From positions 1 through 7,562 of the forward strand of contig JAJYOH010000284.1 of NCBI GenBank assembly GCA_021796315.1: DNA of 7,562 nucleotides, in the 5' to 3' direction. A program made the position numbers and the translations under genes. Under the pieces are notes generated by a model that did no database searches, was not told the origin of the DNA, and saw nothing but the letters and a program-made list of their open reading frames with translations. Below are positions 5,646 through 7,562 of the stretch, one piece after another. This DNA is from Chloroflexota bacterium. GTDB taxonomy: Bacteria > Chloroflexota > Anaerolineae > Anaerolineales > Villigracilaceae. Every line of letters starts with the position of its first letter. The first letter of the stretch is position 1.

Positions 5646-7562
5646 GCCCAGCCCCCGATCTCTGATTCCGTTAAAGGCATTTCAAGTTTGGCGAATTCGA
5701 CTCGCGCCGCGCGCAGCAAATGATCCATGCGCACCGGTTCATTGGAATCAGCAGCAAGAAAGGCCGCATGTAAAGCGATATTACGAATATTCCCGCCGGT
5801 AATATTTAACTTTGCCAAACGGCCAGCATATAAATTCTCTGTCGGCGTTTGAGACGGGAAAACACGCTTCCAAATCTCGGCGCGTTGGAACGTATCAGGA
5901 AAAGGAAATTGCACGACGAAACGAATGCGTCGCAGGAAGGCTTGATCAAGCGCATCCTTCATGTTGGTTGTCAAAATGGCAAGGCCGCGATATGTTTCCA
6001 TCCGCTGCAAAAGATAACTGATTTCCACGTTGGCATAACGATCGTGGCTGTCTTTTACTTCACTGCGTTTTCCGAACAGGGCATCTGCCTCATCGAATAA
6101 TAAAATGGCGTTGCTCTCTTCTGCGGCATCGAATACGCGCCGCAGGTTTTTTTCGGTCTCGCCAATATATTTGCTGATGACCTGACTCAAATCGATTCGA
6201 TACAACTCCAAACCAAGTTCGTTTGCCAGCACTTCAGCCGCCATTGTTTTGCCCGTTCCGCTGACACCCGCAAAGAGTGCGCTGATTCCAAGCCCTCGAG
6301 CGCTCTTACTTGCAAAGCCCCAGGTCTCATAAACTTTCAGGCGCTGGCGAATCTGGCGGGCGATATCCTGCAAGGTTTGGAATTGAGTCCCCGGCAACAC
6401 CAGGTCATCCCACCGCGACATGGGTTGAATGCGCTGCGCCAAATCGCCCAAGTTTGGATGTGCATGACTGCTGGATGACTTCCAAAGCATCTGCGCCAAT
6501 TCGTCTGGCGATGATGTTTGATGTTGAAGAGCTTCATTTACGATCATGTGAATCGTTTTGGAGTCCAGGTTGAATTGAGACACCAGCGCTTCCACGCGCC
6601 CATTGAGCTGTATTGCTGTTTCCGCGCCGAGAGCCGTTTTCCAAACCTGACGTTGTTCCACCGCCGTTGGTTTTTTCACATCGAACGAAACGACCCGCCT
6701 GAGTCCTAAAACTTTGCGCTCCCGGCTGGAGACGATGAGCGGATAATCAGCCATCTCGATCCAGCGTTGCAGGGATACGTTCCGCTCATGGTCCGTTTCT
6801 CCATCCTCACATTCAAGATAGAGCGCGTTGCCTCCCAATACGGACTCGCGCTCCCACAGGCGTTTGAGCGATTCGCACTCCAAGGGATTGGCAGGAATAT
6901 CATGGGCCGACATCAACATGAGATTCATTCCAAGCCGTGCGCAAGCGGAAGATGCAATATTTCGCTGGGCAGAGAGCTCGTTACCGCATAGTTGAATAAT
7001 TGGCAGTTGTTCTTGCGCACGAGCGTGATGCGACCAACTCTCCGCGATCTGCCCGGCCATGTTCTCGTGTGAAGAGACCGACTCTGTACTGTCGGCATTC
7101 AAACGCTGGAAGTATCCAGCCAGCCGCTCATCGAAATAGGATGTACCGGTCAGATAATGCAAAATGAACTCATCGATCCGCAGCGGATTTTGAGTGATCG
7201 CGTTCCCTGTCCCAACCTCGACTAATCGCCAGTAGCGCAGCGGCCCAATTGGAGAAAGCGCACTCCAATGCGGATCGGCCAACTTTGCCAGCGCCAGACT
7301 GAAAGTGGGGAATGTTTTTGAAGGATCATTCTGTGCATCGGCGCATAATGTCAGGAAACGAGAATCGAGTTCAATCCCTGCACACAGCAGCAATACATCC
7401 CGCTCGAATGGAGAAAGATTGAAAGCTTTGCGCAAAGAGACCAGCGCGGGGGGAACGGATTGTGAATCATCTGTAATTTGTGGAGGTGTCTGATTTATGG
7501 TCTTGGCCGGGCCCGCCTCGGATTCAGTCCGCATCTCCAGACGGGAACGAACAGATTCAAGC
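5642..7562 (-). CDS. AAA+ ATPase of eCIS (Afp15-like), partial (5' end outside window)
   Basis: The reading frame is open to the window edge; the codons before the first ATG (7534) read LESVRSRLE, and that ATG has GGAG directly touching it with no spacer, so the true start is probably outside. Numbering from that Met gives 630 aa. An N-terminal region contains LSPFERDVLLLCAGIELDS (40-58). A first AAA module at about 178-300 has lost its P-loop (CGNELSAQR, 183-191) but keeps the following fold. An active AAA module has Walker A GVSGTGKT (423-430), Walker B ILLFDEAD (477-484), sensor LTTN (521-524) and FLRRIRF with Arg finger candidates R535/R536. This dead-plus-live arrangement is characteristic of the large eCIS ATPases such as Afp15. 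They are encoded with the particle and have been linked to assembly, but are not thought to be part of the mature needle. The stop overlaps the next start (ATGA). Confidence 0.93.
   Translation of the reverse strand, partial: LESVRSRLEMRTESEAGPAKTINQTPPQITDDSQSVPPALVSLRKAFNLSPFERDVLLLCAGIELDSRFLTLCADAQNDPSKTFPTFSLALAKLADPHWSALSPIGPLRYWRLVEVGTGNAITQNPLRIDEFILHYLTGTSYFDERLAGYFQRLNADSTESVSSHENMAGQIAESWSHHARAQEQLPIIQLCGNELSAQRNIASSACARLGMNLMLMSAHDIPANPLECESLKRLWERESVLGGNALYLECEDGETDHERNVSLQRWIEMADYPLIVSSRERKVLGLRRVVSFDVKKPTAVEQRQVWKTALGAETAIQLNGRVEALVSQFNLDSKTIHMIVNEALQHQTSSPDELAQMLWKSSSSHAHPNLGDLAQRIQPMSRWDDLVLPGTQFQTLQDIARQIRQRLKVYETWGFASKSARGLGISALFAGVSGTGKTMAAEVLANELGLELYRIDLSQVISKYIGETEKNLRRVFDAAEESNAILLFDEADALFGKRSEVKDSHDRYANVEISYLLQRMETYRGLAILTTNMKDALDQAFLRRIRFVVQFPFPDTFQRAEIWKRVFPSQTPTENLYAGRLAKLNITGGNIRNIALHAAFLAADSNEPVRMDHLLRAARVEFAKLEMPLTESEIGGWA

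Noticed and set aside
1..7562. Ordinary prophage or type VI secretion locus
   Set aside because: The Afp15-type ATPase, the DUF4157 protein and the CIS tube-type adaptor point to eCIS. There are no TssB/C/J/L/M or ClpV genes and no phage lysis, capsid or integrase genes in the window, although the flanks are not visible.
1..7562. tRNA, CRISPR array, insertion sequence or terminal repeats
   Set aside because: Coding sequence fills nearly all of the window. No regularly spaced repeats, transposase motifs or cloverleaf-like sequences were noticed.

Overview
The window is a single-direction gene block: every convincing gene lies on the minus strand, so transcription runs from position 7562 towards position 1. 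It is the interior of an extracellular contractile injection system (eCIS) locus, a phage-tail-like particle of the Afp / PVC / MAC / tCIS kind. The assignment rests on the combination of an Afp15-type AAA+ ATPase, a protein with an eCIS-core (DUF4157) domain, a CIS tube-type adaptor, a LysM baseplate protein, a gp27-like hub, a gp5-like spike and a PAAR-like tip, in that order. Both ends are cut inside genes. There is no non-coding stretch above about 50 bases, no RNA gene, no mobile element and no CRISPR array.

Layout in transcription order: AAA+ ATPase (7562-5642, 5' end outside the window); a 107-aa protein of unknown function (5645-5322); an 802-aa putative cargo/effector with an N-terminal Cys cluster, a DUF4157 domain with HELTH, and an aspzincin-like (M35-type) metallopeptidase domain with HEMAH (5325-2917); a 47-base gap with a hairpin; CIS tube/adaptor protein (2869-2210); LysM protein (2213-1854); gp27/late-control-D hub (1861-731); gp5-like OB-fold spike (715-164); PAAR-like tip (157-1, 3' end outside). 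Most junctions are 4- to 8-base start/stop overlaps, which points to one translationally coupled operon. No promoter or intrinsic terminator is visible. Sheath, inner tube, gp25, baseplate J/gp6, tape measure and DUF4255 cap genes are expected outside the window.

Functional picture (inference from family knowledge): the ATPase and perhaps the small protein serve assembly or cargo handling. The hub, spike, LysM protein, tube adaptor and tip form the central baseplate and puncturing device. The DUF4157 protein is the likely payload. The most notable observation is inside that payload. The peptidase region appears to be a tandem duplication: a second block repeats the cysteine spacing (8 and 16-17 residues) of the first, but its HExxH is replaced by AGLYG. 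This gives an apparently active copy followed by an inactive copy.

The organism cannot be fixed from this sequence. Base composition is moderate, about half G+C by eye. The split architecture (tube adaptor separate from LysM, hub separate from spike) differs from Afp/PVC of Gammaproteobacteria and fits eCIS loci of environmental bacteria such as Chloroflexota, Acidobacteriota, Bacteroidota or Cyanobacteria. That placement is only a guess.
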